Shown: positions 41,399 to 50,178 of the stretch, piece after piece | Position numbering within the stretch: position 1 is the first letter of the stretch | How the letters are laid out: each line of letters begins with the position of its first letter | Assembly (NCBI RefSeq): GCF_018614585.1 | Contig: NZ_JAGGOI010000034.1 | Span: forward strand, 103,015 to 167,014 | Direction: 5' to 3' | From: Streptomyces sp. ISL-1 | GTDB lineage: Bacteria > Actinomycetota > Actinomycetes > Streptomycetales > Streptomycetaceae | Length of the DNA: 64,000 nucleotides | Made by a program: the position numbers and the translations under genes | Notes under the pieces: generated by a model | The model's database searches: none | What the model saw: only the letters and a program-made list of their open reading frames with translations | Told to the model about the DNA's origin: nothing

Positions 41399-42462
41399 AG
41401 GCACTCGTTCTCGCCGGCGGAACCGGCAGCCGGCTGCGACCCATCACCCACACCGCCGCCAAGCAGCTCGTGCCCGTCGCCAACAAGCCGGTGCTCTTCT
41501 ACGGCATCGAGTCGATCGTCGCGGCGGGCATCACCGAGATAGGTGTCGTCGTCGGCGGGACCGCCGAGCAGATTCGGGCCGCGCTCGGCGACGGCTCGGC
41601 TTTCGGGGCCCGGATCACGTATCTGCCGCAAGAGGCCCCCCTCGGGCTGGCCCACGCCGTGCTCATCGCCCGCGACTGGCTCGGTGACGAGGACTTCGTG
41701 ATGTACCTCGGTGACAACTTCGTGGTCGGCGGGATCGCCGACCTGGTGGAGGAGTTCCGCCGGGAGCGGCCGGATGCCCGGATTCTGCTCACCAAGGTCG
41801 CGGACCCCTCGATGTTCGGGGTCGCCGAACTCGACCCGGACGGCGCCGTGATGCGCCTGGAAGAGAAGCCCCGGGAGCCGCGGAGCGATCTGGCCCTGGT
41901 CGGGATCTATCTCTTCACCCCCACGGTGCATGAGGCCATCGCCGCCTGCACGCCCTCGCGGCGCGGCGAGCTGGAGATCACCGATGCCATTCAGTGGCTG
42001 GTCGACTCCGGCCACAGCGTCGGCGCGACCATCATCACCGGCTACTGGAAGGACACCGGGAACGTGTCCGACATGCTGGAGGTCAATCGCGCGGTGCTGG
42101 AGACCGTGGAGCCGGCCGTCGCGGGATGGGTGGACGAGGCAAGCGAGATCGTGGGCCGGGTCAGGATCGCGCCCGGCGCCCGGATCGTCAGGTCGCGGAT
42201 CGTCGGCCCCGCTGTCATCGGGGCCGACACCGTCGTCAGCGACTCCCATATCGGGGCCTTCACCTCCGTCGCCGACGGGTGCCGGATCAGCGGCAGCGAG
42301 GTGGAGTTCTCCATCGTCCTCCAGGGATCCCGGATCGAGGACGCGGGCCGTATCGAGAGCTCGCTCATCGGCCGCTCCGTCCACGTCTCCGGGGCGGTCC
42401 GGGCACCGCGAGCACACCGTCTGGTTCTCGGTGATCACAGCCAGGTCCAGATCGCTTCCTGA
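41395..42462 (+). CDS. rmlA: Glucose-1-phosphate thymidylyltransferase, long form (RmlA/StrD type)
   Basis: 355 aa. Makes dTDP-glucose from dTTP and glucose-1-phosphate. Signature L-A-G-G-T-G-S-R-L-R-P-I-T near residue 6, K-P-V-L-F-Y-G-I and Y-L-G-D-N-F. The C-terminal 100 residues form a left-handed beta-helix (V-R-I-A-P-G-A-R-I, V-I-G-A-D-T-V), as in StrD-type enzymes of secondary metabolism rather than the shorter housekeeping RmlA. First step of the amino sugar pathway. Confidence 0.93.
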   Translation: MKALVLAGGTGSRLRPITHTAAKQLVPVANKPVLFYGIESIVAAGITEIGVVVGGTAEQIRAALGDGSAFGARITYLPQEAPLGLAHAVLIARDWLGDEDFVMYLGDNFVVGGIADLVEEFRRERPDARILLTKVADPSMFGVAELDPDGAVMRLEEKPREPRSDLALVGIYLFTPTVHEAIAACTPSRRGELEITDAIQWLVDSGHSVGATIITGYWKDTGNVSDMLEVNRAVLETVEPAVAGWVDEASEIVGRVRIAPGARIVRSRIVGPAVIGADTVVSDSHIGAFTSVADGCRISGSEVEFSIVLQGSRIEDAGRIESSLIGRSVHVSGAVRAPRAHRLVLGDHSQVQIAS

Positions 42463-42496
42463 GACACCTACAACACGAAAGTCCGCGACACCCGCC

Positions 42497-43456
42497 ATGA
42501 GAATCCTCGTCACCGGAGGAGCCGGTTTCATCGGCTCCCACTTCGTACGATCGCTGCTGTCCGACTCGGCGCCCGAGGCCGTCACCGTCCTGGACGCGCT
42601 CACCTACGCGGGCAATCCGGCCAACCTCGCCCTTGTGAAGGACGATTCGCGGCTGCGCTTCGTCCGAGGCGACATCCTCGACGCCGGACGGGTGGCCGAG
42701 CTGATGTCCGAGCACGATGCAGTGGTGCATCTGGCTGCCGAGTCGCATGTCGACCGTTCGATAGCCACCGGCACCAACTTCGCCTCGACCAACGTGCTCG
42801 GGACTCAGACACTGCTGGAGGCCGCCGTCCACGCCGGCCTGGGCACCTTCGTCCATGTCTCCACGGACGAGGTGTACGGCTCGATCCCCGTCGGCTCCTG
42901 GACCGAAGAACAGCCGCTCGCCCCCAACTCTCCCTATTCCGCGGCCAAGGCAGGCTCCGACCTTCTCGCGCTCGCCTATCACCGTACGCACGGCCTGGAC
43001 GTACGCATCACTCGCTGCTCCAACAACTACGGGCCGTACCAGTACCCCGAGAAGATCATTCCGCTGTTCATCACCAGCCTCCTCGACGGGCGTCCCGTAC
43101 CGCTGTACGGAGACGGGGGACAGATCCGCGACTGGCTGCATGTCGAGGACCACTGCCGTGCCATCCGGCTCGTCATGGAAGGCGGCCGTCCGGGAGAGGT
43201 CTACAACGTCGGAGGCGGCACCGAGCTCACCAACAAGCAGCTCACCGATCGACTGCTGGACGCCTGCGGCAGGGACTGGGACAGCGTCGTGCAGGTCGAG
43301 GACCGCAAGGGCCACGATGCCCGCTACTCCGTCGACTGGTCCAAGATCCGCGACGAGTTGGGCTACGAGCCCCAGCGCTCTTTCGACGAGGGGCTGGCCG
43401 CCACTGTGGCCTGGTACCGGGAGCACCGCTCCTGGTGGAACGCGGTCCCGAGGTAA
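42497..43456 (+). CDS. rmlB: dTDP-glucose 4,6-dehydratase RmlB
   Basis: 319 aa. NAD-binding G-G-A-G-F-I-G-S (residues 7-14), S-T-D-E-V-Y-G with the catalytic Asp-Glu, S-P-Y-S-A-A-K-A-G-S-D (Y-x-x-x-K) and N-N-Y-G-P-Y-Q-Y-P-E-K. Converts dTDP-glucose to dTDP-4-keto-6-deoxyglucose, the substrate of the 2,3-dehydratase at 22574. Last gene of the cluster; a transposase remnant begins straight after its stop. Confidence 0.94.
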   Translation: MRILVTGGAGFIGSHFVRSLLSDSAPEAVTVLDALTYAGNPANLALVKDDSRLRFVRGDILDAGRVAELMSEHDAVVHLAAESHVDRSIATGTNFASTNVLGTQTLLEAAVHAGLGTFVHVSTDEVYGSIPVGSWTEEQPLAPNSPYSAAKAGSDLLALAYHRTHGLDVRITRCSNNYGPYQYPEKIIPLFITSLLDGRPVPLYGDGGQIRDWLHVEDHCRAIRLVMEGGRPGEVYNVGGGTELTNKQLTDRLLDACGRDWDSVVQVEDRKGHDARYSVDWSKIRDELGYEPQRSFDEGLAATVAWYREHRSWWNAVPR

Positions 43457-43740
43457 GCAACCGACTCGAGGCGCACTTCGGACCGCTGCGGCAGTTCACG
43501 CCGGCCAACTCCCATCACCCCAACCACGCCACCCAGGCTCGGACCCTGCACGCCTACCTGCGCCGGCGGAACACCAACTCCGTCACGCCGACGTCCTGGC
43601 CGTCCAACGCGAAGAGCGTGCCCGAATTCGCAGCGAGCGGCGGCTGTCCGCCATCAGCAGGGCCGGACCGTGCTGGTCGCGGGCCCGCGGTTTTCGCGGA
43701 GTTGGGGCACACGGTGGGCCGAAACTGGTCTGGATGACAA
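43457..43740 (+). pseudogene. IS630-like transposase remnant, frameshifted
   Basis: Encodes H-F-G-P-L-R-Q-F-T-P-A-N-S-H-H-P-N-H, L-H-A-Y-L-R-R-R-N, then in another frame R-H-A-D-V-L-A-V-Q-R-E-E-R-A-R-I-R-S-E. Such an F-G-P-L-R-Q-F end is a common degraded transposase C-terminus in Streptomyces. Neither start nor catalytic core is present. Confidence 0.6.
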
Positions 43741-43814
43741 TAGAGCCCCGGGCCGCCGGCCTGGGGCTTTCGCCGACGGAAGGCTGAGCTGAGCGCAGCC
43801 GCCCGGGAGGCAGG

Positions 43815-44033
43815 GTGAAAAGCCATCCACCGCGGCACCTTCCGGTCCGTCCGCGACCCAACGCCGAGATCCGCGCGTTCATCGAAGGCTGGAACGACCG
43901 CGCACACCCGTACGTCTGGACCAGAACTGCCGACCAGATCCTCAAGAATGCCAACCGTGAAGAACACTTCAAAACCGTGAAGAACACTTCAAACGCGGGC
44001 CACTGCATCACCCCGAGCCGAAGAAAGCAGTAG
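43815..44033 (+). pseudogene. Second transposase C-terminal remnant
   Basis: Encodes A-E-I-R-A-F-I-E-G-W-N-D-R-A-H-P-Y-V-W-T-R-T-A-D-Q-I-L split by a short duplication. The W-T-x-T-A-D-x-I-L ending is typical of IS630/IS481-like transposases. It contains a 20-nt perfect tandem duplication (43953-43992) that breaks the frame. Confidence 0.6.
43953..43992 (+). repeat. 20-nt perfect tandem duplication
   Basis: Unit AACCGTGAAGAACACTTCAA occurs twice in a row. Twenty is not a multiple of three, so it shifts the transposase frame. Likely a replication-slippage event in dead DNA. Confidence 0.95.
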
Positions 44034-44067
44034 CGAGCGTGGGTCCTCACGGACGAGCATGGAACGC

Positions 44068-44628
44068 ATGAGTGATCAACCCGCACGATGGAGCCGGGCA
44101 ACCATCTACCCCGACATGTGGGCTGACCCGGACGACGACCCCCGCAACAGCGAAGGTGCCAGTCCGGACGGCGAGCTTGCGACGCTGCAGGACTTCCTGA
44201 CGAACTACCGCATCACCCTGCGGATGAAGTGCGAGGGCCTGGACGCGGAGCAACTGGCCCGTCGGTCGGTTCCGCCGTCGACGATGTCGCTGCTCGGCCT
44301 GCTTCGGCACCTCGTCGAGGTGGAACGGGACTGGCGCAACTGGATCAGCGACGGTGATCCGCTGCCGAAGCTGTACGGCGAGGGGAACGCGGACTTCGAC
44401 GGAGCTGTCGCCGAACAGGTCGAGGTCGACGCCGCGTACTCCGCTCTGGAGCGCGAGCAGGCCGCGACCGACGCCGCGCTGGCCGAGCACTCGGATCTGA
44501 GCGAGCGTCTGGGGAAGGACGGGATCGCAGTTCGGGAGCTGATGGTGCACAGGATCGAGGAGTATGCCCGTCACTGCGGGCACGCCGACCTGGTGCGCGA
44601 GTGCATTGACGGACGGGTGGGTCAGTAA
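44068..44628 (+). CDS. DinB-family (DUF664) protein
   Basis: 186 aa from ATG 44068 (ATG 44059 is an alternative). DinB four-helix bundle with the metal-site helix L-L-R-H-L-V-E-V-E (first His), E-Y-A-R-H-C-G-H-A-D near the C-terminus (second His pair) and V-x-E-L-M-V-H region. Members are metal-dependent, often thiol-linked enzymes; substrate unknown. Isolated gene between remnants. Confidence 0.8.
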   Translation: MSDQPARWSRATIYPDMWADPDDDPRNSEGASPDGELATLQDFLTNYRITLRMKCEGLDAEQLARRSVPPSTMSLLGLLRHLVEVERDWRNWISDGDPLPKLYGEGNADFDGAVAEQVEVDAAYSALEREQAATDAALAEHSDLSERLGKDGIAVRELMVHRIEEYARHCGHADLVRECIDGRVGQ

Positions 44629-45357
44629 CGAGGGCCGGAGATTACATCCGCCGCCGGAGGCGCAAGCAGGATTGCGCTGAACGACCATTCGGCTCGGACC
44701 GGCCCACCGCTGTGCCCATCCGCGGAGTTCCGCAATAGCGTTATCGGTCAAGCCGTACGCAGCGAACTCTGTGTCGTCGATCCAGTCCGCTCGGAGACGC
44801 TGGGCGTGGATGCCCTGGCGCCGTGATCGCGCAGGGGGATCTCCCGCTGGGGTGTCTACGACAGGCGGTGGTGCGGGTCTGGTGCGCGGCGCCCGGACAG
44901 GTCCGGACAACAAACGGGGACAGAAGCCCTCTGCCTGCGCCGCGTCTCGAGCCTCCTGCAGCCCCATGCCGACGAAGTCCGGAAAAGCAGCGGTTCCTTG
45001 GCCGGGCCTTTCTGCACACGGACCTGGGGAGACGTCTCGACTGGTACGCGGAGAAGGAGCCGGACGGCCTGCTGTTCGTGGGGGAGAAGGGCCCTCCCTT
45101 CCGACGCTCCTCCTTCGGACGGAAGTGGCGGAAGGCGCGAGCCAACGTCGGGATGCCGGAGGCTTCCGCTTCTACGGCTTTCGCCTTATGAGGAGTTGGC
45201 TCGTGAGCTGCTCTGCCGCTTTGGAGGAGGCCTGCGGCTGGTATCGGTCTGCAGAGCTCCACCAATCCCTGGGGGTTCAGTACAACCATTCGAACTGGCC
45301 ACGTGTCCCATGGGAGTGGCGCATGTTGCGCCTGGTTTCTGCGGGGAGGAACAGAAT
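44629..45357. other. Gap with integrase fragment C
   Basis: No intact gene. The first 370 nt gave no supported gene on either strand; the middle (45003-45185) is an integrase remnant; the last 170 nt lead to the TTG start at 45358. Confidence 0.45.
45003..45185 (+). pseudogene. Integrase fragment C (tyrosine recombinase, core)
   Basis: Encodes D-L-G-R-R-L-D-W-Y-A-E-K, D-G-L-L-F-V-G-E-K-G-P-P-F-R-R-S-S-F-G-R-K-W. This is nearly identical to the intact integrase at 61318-61420 (D-L-K-R-H-L-A-W-Y-A-E-K and so on), then it degrades around F-R-F-Y. Same strand. It comes from an integrase closely related to, but not identical with, the one at 60541. Confidence 0.78.
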
Positions 45358-47628
45358 TTGATCCACGCACGTCCGGTGGCCTGTCGTCGGCTGACCGCGG
45401 CTGTCACGGCGGTACTCGCCGTCACGGTCGGCACCTCGGTTCCCCTGGTACTTACTGCGCCTGCGGCAGTTGCAGCTTCCGTCCCGGCTGTCGACGGCGC
45501 CGGGGTCACTGCAGTCACGGTCGAGCAGACCCCGGTCAGTATTCCGCCTGGTGCCGTGCTGACCAGCGTCGGCACGACTGGCTTCCTCACCACGCTTGAC
45601 GGCGCCAACCCTTGGTGGAGGTGGACGCGATTCGCGGACGGCTCCACGACCGAGATGAACGGCAGGGCCTACGGCTCATCGTCGGACATCGTTCTTGTGG
45701 AGCAGGGAGACGCATACATCCTGCAAGACATGAGCGGTGGCGCCGCTCCCGTGCAGATCGACCGGAGCGCCCTGAACAGCACCTACAGTCTGCGCCGGGT
45801 CGTCGGCGCCACGCTCGTCATGACAGTCACCAACACGGCGGGTGGGACCGACCTGCATTTCGTCGACAAACAAGATGGCGCGCTGCGGGATCGAACGGTG
45901 ACGGGCTTGCCCAAGAACGCCACCTTCGGATCCGTCAGCATCGACGCTCCAGCAGGCATGCTGCTCGTCAGCTACACCGTCCCCACGGCCACTACGAGCC
46001 GCCTTGCACTGGTGGATGTCGCTACGGGCGCCGTGATCGAGACGCGTGACACCCGGAACGACGAGCCTTTGATATCCGTTTCCGCATCGGCAACACATCT
46101 GGCCTGGAACGAGAACAGTCGTGAGGCCGGCCGGACCCTCGTTGTCGCTCCACGCGGCTCTGGCGAGCCCGAGCGCATCGGGCTGGGAGGCTACGGCCTC
46201 CTCAGAGTCGACCTGCTCGGCGACTGGGTTCTGTACGCGCAGCCGGGGGGCGGCAAGGCCGATGAACCGGACCCGTTGTACACGTTGACCGCGCGCTCCT
46301 TGGAGACCGGTGCCACAGTCAAACTGCTGGACCACACTCACTTCGGTGGCATGACCGCGCCTGATGGCTCGCTCGTTGCTCAAGGCGGCACCGTGGCGCA
46401 GGGGGAAGGGCTGTACCGGATTTCCCTGGATTCGGACGGAATGCCGATCGCCACCATGGTCGCGAGCAGCGGCGAGCCGACCAAGGTCACCATCCTGGGA
46501 CACACCATTCCCAGCGTGATCGACCTCGACCGCAATCGCGGCGTCATCTCTTTGGACACGACGGTCAGTCGCCCCAACATGCGACTGGAGATCGAGCTGA
46601 CCCACACAGCCTCCCAGCGGCGATGGACGGTGACGAGGGTCCCGCAGAACACCTGGGACCCCGGCGCCGAGACCATCAACGTCTCATGGGACGGCCGATT
46701 CAACCTGGCGCCGGGCGAGACGGGAGAGTTCGTGGCCGCATACAACGGCGCCTACACCTGGCGCATCAAGGCGACGCCGCTGAACGGCATCGGTCCCGTG
46801 GCGGAGGTCTCCGGGGCCTTCACCGTGGTCCGCGGGCAGGCACCGCACGACTTTAGCGACAACGGTTCTCCGGACCTGCTCGTCGTCGACGCTACGGGCC
46901 GGCTCAAGCGCCACGACAGTGCCTACCGCCTAGACATCAACGGGCTCTACTGGCCGGCGGTCTCGGCCGTCGGGACGGGCTGGCAGATCTACGACCGGTT
47001 CACGGCCCCCGGAAACCTGGGTGGCACCTCGCATGCCGACATTGTGACCCGGGACAAGACGGGCGGTCTCTGGACCTACGAGGGCAAGGGCACTCCGGGC
47101 ACGCCTTTCGCACCGCGCAAGAAGGTCGGACCCGGCTGGCAGATCTACGACAAGATCACTGGGGGCGGCGACCTCAACGCGGACGGCAAGCCTGACCTAC
47201 TCGCTGCCGACAAGGCCGGGGGCCTCTGGCTCTACACGGGCACAGGCAACATCACCACGCCGTTTTCCCAGCGCAAGAAGATCGGCGGCGGCTGGGGCAT
47301 CTACAACCAGATCACCGCCGTCGGCAACATCGCCGGAACTGGCGCCGACGACCTCGTTGCCCGTGACAGGGACGGTGTCCAGTGGCTCTACCTCGGCAAG
47401 GGCGACGGCACCTTCGCCGCCCGCACCAAGATCGGCGGCGGCTGGAACGCCTACAGTCACCTCGTCGCGGTCGGCGACGCCAACCGCGACGGACGCCCCG
47501 ACCTCGTCGCCTACGGCGCCGGCCCTGCCTACGTATACGCCAGCACCGGCGATTGGCGGGCACCCTTCGCTCCCCGACGGGGGACAACGGGAACCTGGCC
47601 CAGTGTCAAGAACATCGCTGTCTTCTGA
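45358..47628 (+). CDS. Secreted FG-GAP/VCBS repeat protein
   Basis: 756 aa from a TTG start at 45358 with GGGGAGGA 7 nt before it; the open frame upstream is integrase debris and not part of the gene. Signal peptide (about 1-38: basic start, then A-V-T-A-V-L-A-V, ending P-A-A-V-A-A-S). Residues about 50-500 look like a beta-propeller, followed by an immunoglobulin-like segment and, from about 525, FG-GAP repeats (D-F-S-D-N-G-S-P-D-L-L, D-L-N-A-D-G-K-P-D-L-L, D-A-N-R-D-G-R-P-D-L-V). Extracellular, role unknown. Ends 100 nt before the AICE attachment site. Confidence 0.8.
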   Translation: MIHARPVACRRLTAAVTAVLAVTVGTSVPLVLTAPAAVAASVPAVDGAGVTAVTVEQTPVSIPPGAVLTSVGTTGFLTTLDGANPWWRWTRFADGSTTEMNGRAYGSSSDIVLVEQGDAYILQDMSGGAAPVQIDRSALNSTYSLRRVVGATLVMTVTNTAGGTDLHFVDKQDGALRDRTVTGLPKNATFGSVSIDAPAGMLLVSYTVPTATTSRLALVDVATGAVIETRDTRNDEPLISVSASATHLAWNENSREAGRTLVVAPRGSGEPERIGLGGYGLLRVDLLGDWVLYAQPGGGKADEPDPLYTLTARSLETGATVKLLDHTHFGGMTAPDGSLVAQGGTVAQGEGLYRISLDSDGMPIATMVASSGEPTKVTILGHTIPSVIDLDRNRGVISLDTTVSRPNMRLEIELTHTASQRRWTVTRVPQNTWDPGAETINVSWDGRFNLAPGETGEFVAAYNGAYTWRIKATPLNGIGPVAEVSGAFTVVRGQAPHDFSDNGSPDLLVVDATGRLKRHDSAYRLDINGLYWPAVSAVGTGWQIYDRFTAPGNLGGTSHADIVTRDKTGGLWTYEGKGTPGTPFAPRKKVGPGWQIYDKITGGGDLNADGKPDLLAADKAGGLWLYTGTGNITTPFSQRKKIGGGWGIYNQITAVGNIAGTGADDLVARDRDGVQWLYLGKGDGTFAARTKIGGGWNAYSHLVAVGDANRDGRPDLVAYGAGPAYVYASTGDWRAPFAPRRGTTGTWPSVKNIAVF

Positions 47629-47683
47629 CGGCCGGGAAGCTTCACGTCGAGTGTGCGATGCCTGAAGCGGTCCAGAGAGCACA

Positions 47684-47722
47684 AGGGCCCAGGTTGGGGA
47701 TCATCTTCCTGGCCTGGGCCTT
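47684..47722. terminator. Terminator between the FG-GAP gene and attL
   Basis: GGCCCAGG pairs with CCTGGGCC around a 19-nt loop. It lies where the terminator of the original tRNA-Gly would be, matching in position the stem after the intact tRNA-Gly at 61726. Confidence 0.6.
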
Positions 47723-47728
47723 CGTCTT

Positions 47729-47772
47729 TGGAGCGGGTGACGGGAATCGAACCCGCCCTCTGAGCTTGGGAA
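47729..47772. mobile_element. attL: displaced 3' half of tRNA-Gly (outer left end)
   Basis: 44 nt identical, except one base (47757), to 61759-61802 at the 3' half of the intact tRNA-Gly. It includes the T arm and acceptor strand of the tRNA (minus strand), up to the anticodon loop. This is the signature of integration by a tyrosine recombinase at a tRNA 3' end. It defines the left boundary of the whole integrated region. Confidence 0.82.
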
Positions 47773-47879
47773 TCACGGGCCGCTTCCACCAGGCATGCCT
47801 GCTGACCTGTGGAAACGATACGAATCGGGGTGTGCTCCAGCCTTCCCGAGTGACCGTGGTTTACCGGTGATCGCTGCCC

Positions 47880-47901
47880 TATCTGGTGCGTATCTGGTGC
47901 G
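47880..47901 (+). repeat. 11-bp tandem arm-type repeat, outer left end
   Basis: TATCTGGTGCG twice in a row, 106 nt inside attL, after GACCGTGGTTTACCG (47852-47866). Position and period match the repeat at 50547 and suggest an integrase arm site, but the sequence is diverged. Confidence 0.6.
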
Positions 47902-48182
47902 CTCGCCGTGCAGGCGCACCCTGCATCATTGCTGAGCTAGTGGGGCTTCCCCCGGGCCCTTCGTCTTCGCTTTTCCCTTGGACGGCGGAAGTTGGCACCC
48001 GGCTCTGACATCTGACGCCAGCCGAGACGCACGTCCAGGGACCGCCGTGCCCGCCATGGGCGACAACCCTGATGGGCAGTCACATACCTGCGCACGGCCG
48101 CCGCCTTCCCCTCACGCCCCTGCCTCTACCCTTGAGGACTTCGGATTGATGGTTCACGAACAACCACGGAACGGAGCGTGCG

Positions 48183-49943
48183 GTGACCGCGGGGGAAGCG
48201 CATGGCGGAGAGCTGACGGGCAAGGTACTCGGCGGGCGTTACCGGGTGACCTCCATGATCGGGCGCGGCGGCATGGGAGTGGTCGCCCGGGCGGTGGACG
48301 AACTCCTGAACCGAGAGGTCGCCGTCAAGGTCCTGCGGGCTTTCACCGACACCTCCGCAGCCGAACTGGCCGACGTGCGGACCCGGATGCAGCGGGAGGC
48401 GCAGGCCGCCGCCCGCATCCGGCACAGCGGCGTGGTCACCGTGCACGACGTGACCGAGGAGCAGGGTCTCCCGGTCATCGTCATGGAACTCGTCGACGGG
48501 CCCTCGCTCGACGACGTGCTGATGGAGCGCGGCACACTGGAGCCCCACGAAGCCGCCGCGATCGGCGCCAAGCTGATGGACGCGCTCGACGCCGCGCACC
48601 GGGCCGGCGTACTCCACCGGGACGTCAAGCCGGGAAACGTGCTGATCGAGCACGGCGGCAGGGTCGTGCTCACCGATTTCGGCATCGCCAGCATGGAAGC
48701 CTCCGGCGACGACGCCATGGCCAAGCTGACCCAGAGCGGTCAACTCGTCGGTTCCCTCGACTATTTGCCGCCGGAGCGCGCGCAGGGCAGGGAGCCCGGT
48801 CCCGCGTCGGACATCTGGTCGCTCGGCATGACCCTCTACGCGGCCGTGGAGGGCACTCCGCCGTTCCGCCGCACGTCCGCGTGGTCCACCCTTTCGGCGA
48901 TCGTCACCGAGCCCCTGCCGGAGCCCCGCCGGGCGGGACCGCTCACGCCGGTGCTCCAGGCGCTGATGGCGAAGGAGCCGGAGAACCGGCCCACCGCGGA
49001 ACAGGCGCGCGGCATGCTAGAGCGCGTCGCCTCGGGCGGGACGGTGCACCTCGCATCCGCCGCTCCGACGCCGACACCCGCTCCCGCTCCCGCTCCCACA
49101 GTGGGTCCCGGGGCTGCGGCCGCCGCCGCACCGGCCCCCGGGTTCGGTCCCCCGCTGTTCCCCCAGCCCGCCCCGCAGCCTGAGCCTCCGCACGCCGGCT
49201 ACGCGCAGCCCGACCTGCCGCCGACGCTGCCGCAGCACGGCGCGCCGGTCGCGGGCCACGCCGGAGTCCCCGCTCCCGAGACGAGCCGGACGGCAGCCCA
49301 TCGCGCACGGCGCCGCAGCAACCGCACCGTCGTCGCGGCAGCGGCCGCCGTCGTGCTCATCGCCGCAGGCGCCGGCATCACCTACGCCCTGACGTCCCAA
49401 CAGGGCGGCACGACCACGGACGGCGCACAGGCGACGCCGCCCGGCGTCGGCTTCCCCACGGACAGCCCCTGGCCGACCGGGGGCAGCACCCAGTCGTCCG
49501 CCGGTTCTCCCGGAACGTCCTCGAAGCCGTCGACCTCGGAGGAGCCGGACGGTCACGAGGACGAGAAGCTGGGCCCCACGAAGAAGCCCGGCGTCGAAGG
49601 CGACAAGCCGACCGAGAGCCCGTCGGCCTCCCCAGAGACCAAGCCCAGCCCGACGGTGAAGGAGCCCACCCCGGTGTCGACGGCCTGCACCGGCTGGGGC
49701 CACGAGAACCGCAGCGACGGCTACGGCTACCTGGCCGAGACGTCCCACCTCTACACCGGGCCGTACGCGGAATGCCAGTACGTGACCGTGGTCAAGACCG
49801 GTGTGAAGCTCTACTACCACTGCTACATCACCAACGCCTACGGCAACAAGTGGATCTACGCCCGTATCGATGGAACGAACACCGAAGGCTGGGCCCACAG
49901 CACCAAACTCACCAAGGAGAGCGGCACCCTGCCCCGCTGCTAG
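48183..49943 (+). CDS. Membrane Ser/Thr protein kinase (PknB-like)
   Basis: 586 aa from a GTG at 48183. Kinase domain at about 18-275: G-R-G-G-M-G-V-V loop, A-V-K-V-L (ATP Lys), H-R-D-V-K-P-G-N-V-L catalytic loop, T-D-F-G-I-A. A Pro/Ala-rich linker (about 290-380) leads to one membrane helix (about 382-402) and an extracellular part with an SH3-like domain (W-G-H-E-N-R, then Y-A-R-I-D-G-T-N-T-E-G-W-A-H). The extracellular domain may bind cell-wall ligands. It lies between the two nested left ends of the element, so it is cargo of an outer remnant. Confidence 0.88.
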   Translation: MTAGEAHGGELTGKVLGGRYRVTSMIGRGGMGVVARAVDELLNREVAVKVLRAFTDTSAAELADVRTRMQREAQAAARIRHSGVVTVHDVTEEQGLPVIVMELVDGPSLDDVLMERGTLEPHEAAAIGAKLMDALDAAHRAGVLHRDVKPGNVLIEHGGRVVLTDFGIASMEASGDDAMAKLTQSGQLVGSLDYLPPERAQGREPGPASDIWSLGMTLYAAVEGTPPFRRTSAWSTLSAIVTEPLPEPRRAGPLTPVLQALMAKEPENRPTAEQARGMLERVASGGTVHLASAAPTPTPAPAPAPTVGPGAAAAAAPAPGFGPPLFPQPAPQPEPPHAGYAQPDLPPTLPQHGAPVAGHAGVPAPETSRTAAHRARRRSNRTVVAAAAAVVLIAAGAGITYALTSQQGGTTTDGAQATPPGVGFPTDSPWPTGGSTQSSAGSPGTSSKPSTSEEPDGHEDEKLGPTKKPGVEGDKPTESPSASPETKPSPTVKEPTPVSTACTGWGHENRSDGYGYLAETSHLYTGPYAECQYVTVVKTGVKLYYHCYITNAYGNKWIYARIDGTNTEGWAHSTKLTKESGTLPRC

Positions 49944-50178
49944 GCGTTTCCAACCAGTGCTGTATAGGGGCGCAAGCCGCCACCGTGGTAGCCCCCGCGA
50001 CGGCCCGGGACCGCTTCAGAGGCGGTCTTTGGCGGCCCGCACCAGCTGGCTGGACGGGGACGGTTGCTGCAGTTGCGGTACTGCGCTGCTGTAGCCGCGT
50101 GCTCAGTGCAGTCGCTCCGCCTGGTCGCCCTCGTAGGGCCCCGAGACTGCCCGACGATGCCGCATCCCCGTGGCTGGC

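Noticed and set aside
44650..44967. Leftward frame with a helical, natural-looking L-R-A-D-W-I-D-D-T-E-F segment
   Set aside because: Only about 35 codons look natural, no start or ribosome site, and the rest is low-complexity Arg/Pro. Possibly a gene fragment but unsupported.
44998..45357. N-terminal extension of the FG-GAP protein
   Set aside because: The extension is integrase debris; the TTG at 45358 has a strong ribosome site and begins a signal peptide.
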